Assembly (NCBI GenBank): GCA_023263015.1
Contig: JALQXV010000012.1
Coordinates: 1-11,349, forward strand
Length of the DNA: 11,349 nucleotides
DNA from: Candidatus Saccharimonadia bacterium
GTDB taxonomy: Bacteria > Patescibacteriota > Saccharimonadia > Saccharimonadales > 2-12-FULL-41-12
Reading direction: 5' to 3'
A program made the translations under genes and the position numbers. This document shows positions 10,550-11,349 of the stretch, one piece after another. Positions within the stretch are counted from its first letter, which is position 1. The number at the start of each line of letters is the position of its first letter. A model generated the notes under the pieces. It saw nothing but the letters and a program-made list of their open reading frames with translations, was not told where the DNA came from and searched no databases.

Positions 10550-11349
10550 TCCGACGAAAGAATGCCGCTTACAGTTCCGGTAAGCTCAAAAATATCGTCA
10601 ATCGGGTTACGTGCCAACCAATCAATTGGTTCAGTATAGATGTTTTTAAACTTACTGTTCCACTGCCCTTCAATGCCTAATGCAATTGCATATGGTAGGT
10701 ACTTTTCGTACAGTTCGACTGTAGTTTTCCCTAGTGCGTTGTTCGGTGTCTGTGTTAGGTTTATGCGGCTAGATTCAGCCGTCTGTATAAAATCCTTAAA
10801 GCCATCAACAACTTCTTTAGCGCGTGTACCCCTCCGACTTCGTGACTGCATTAACGCACCGCATATCAAGAATATAGTCGCGCTTGCCCAAAGGCTAATC
10901 TGATAATCTTTGCTGGTCCAAAAACTCGCTATAAAGCTTGCTAATGCCAAACAATAAACCGGCGCTCCGGCTGTCCATGGATGTGATGCAAAATAGCCAG
11001 CCGCCATCAGATTATCAAACATACTTTGCTTGGCATTATTAACATACTGATAAAAATATGAACTTAGCTGATCAAGACGTACCGTTTTTCCGATTAGCAT
11101 TTCTGACGACAATGCTGGGTACTGCTGTGCCTTTTTAATTGCCTCTGGACTTGTTAATTTAGAGTGAATACTCGACTTTAACTTAGCCGAAGCAACGCCA
11201 AACAGCCCATCAAGCAGCTCCTTTTCGTGCGCCTTAAGATCTAGTACGTCATCTTTTAGTAACGTAAACTGGTATGTTTTCGGCACTCGCTCAATTGAAA
11301 TTGAATTATTATCAAAAAGCATAATTAAATTTTTAAGTTTAAGATGCCC
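10546..11349 (-). CDS. DUF2207-type membrane protein, C-terminal part (5' end beyond window)
   Basis: The visible 267 residues match the C-terminal half of DUF2207 (YciQ-like) predicted membrane proteins: a small winged-helix-like lead-in with AHEKELLDGLFG, then two membrane helices, then RRGTRAKEVVDGFKDFIQTAE and the hallmark YEKYLPYAIALGIEGQW. The two helices are near APVYCLALASFIASFW and ISLWASATIFLICGALM. An in-frame ATG exists at 11322, but the frame stays open to the right edge and reads GHLKLKNLIM, resembling the GYLKI segment that precedes this part in the family. The true start is therefore probably outside, where the signal peptide and extracytoplasmic domain would be. The function of the family is unknown. 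Confidence 0.85.
   Translation of the reverse strand, partial: GHLKLKNLIMLFDNNSISIERVPKTYQFTLLKDDVLDLKAHEKELLDGLFGVASAKLKSSIHSKLTSPEAIKKAQQYPALSSEMLIGKTVRLDQLSSYFYQYVNNAKQSMFDNLMAAGYFASHPWTAGAPVYCLALASFIASFWTSKDYQISLWASATIFLICGALMQSRSRRGTRAKEVVDGFKDFIQTAESSRINLTQTPNNALGKTTVELYEKYLPYAIALGIEGQWNSKFKNIYTEPIDWLARNPIDDIFELTGTVSGILSSD

Noticed and set aside
1..11349. CRISPR arrays, insertion sequences, toxin-antitoxin or known defence systems
   Set aside because: No regularly spaced repeats, transposase, nuclease or other hallmark gene of such systems was found; the direct repeat at tRNA-Thr is the only mobile-element-like trace.

Overview
The window is gene-dense and protein-coding throughout, with very short intergenic gaps, one-base stop/start overlaps and three tRNA genes. 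It contains no rRNA or phylogenetic marker that would fix the taxon. A threonyl-tRNA synthetase without the N-terminal TGS domain, compact coding, many short hypothetical proteins and few Shine-Dalgarno sequences are most consistent with Candidatus Saccharibacteria or a related CPR/Patescibacteria lineage. That assignment is inference.

Left part (1-2811, minus strand): a three-gene operon runs thrS, then a 5'-nucleotidase-like HAD phosphatase, then an MGMT-family alkyltransferase-like protein cut by the left edge. The genes overlap by 1 and 8 bases. Upstream of thrS is a compact T-box leader. It has a short Stem I with Thr codons in its loop, a second stem, an antiterminator with the 7-base T-box bulge TGGAACC, and a competing 12-bp terminator. 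The bulge TGGA matches the TCCA 3' end of the tRNA-Thr gene in this window. A further intrinsic terminator (2810-2849) lies just upstream of the thrS promoter and may end a small RNA.

Middle left (3030-3886, plus strand): tRNA-Val(GAC) with its terminator, then a strong promoter followed by consecutive hairpins and a small ORF that appears frameshifted, then a short NrdR-like zinc-ribbon/ATP-cone regulator whose start codon is overlapped by a perfect 18-bp palindrome.

Middle (3892-6017, minus strand): tRNA-Thr(CGT), a copy of its 17-base 3' end 80 bp further on, a small three-helix membrane protein and a cellulose-synthase-like GT2 glycosyltransferase. The two protein genes overlap by one base and probably form an envelope polysaccharide unit read through from the tRNA.

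Right part (6056-10549, plus strand): a DUF3140 protein, a strong promoter with a 70-base hairpin ahead of tRNA-Asp(GTC), an unrecognised protein with a possible Cys-His-Asp triad, an M23-type peptidase without a signal peptide, a PfkB-family kinase, a 28-codon ORF, a CPA-type cation/proton antiporter with a cytoplasmic RCK_C-like domain, and a 58-aa acidic protein. Several of these genes have a -10-like hexamer 6-7 bases before ATG and no Shine-Dalgarno, suggesting leaderless transcription. The window ends in a convergent DUF2207-type membrane protein (minus strand) whose N-terminus lies beyond the right edge.

The strongest candidate for something noteworthy is the miniature threonine T-box controlling a mixed thrS/HAD/alkyltransferase-like operon.
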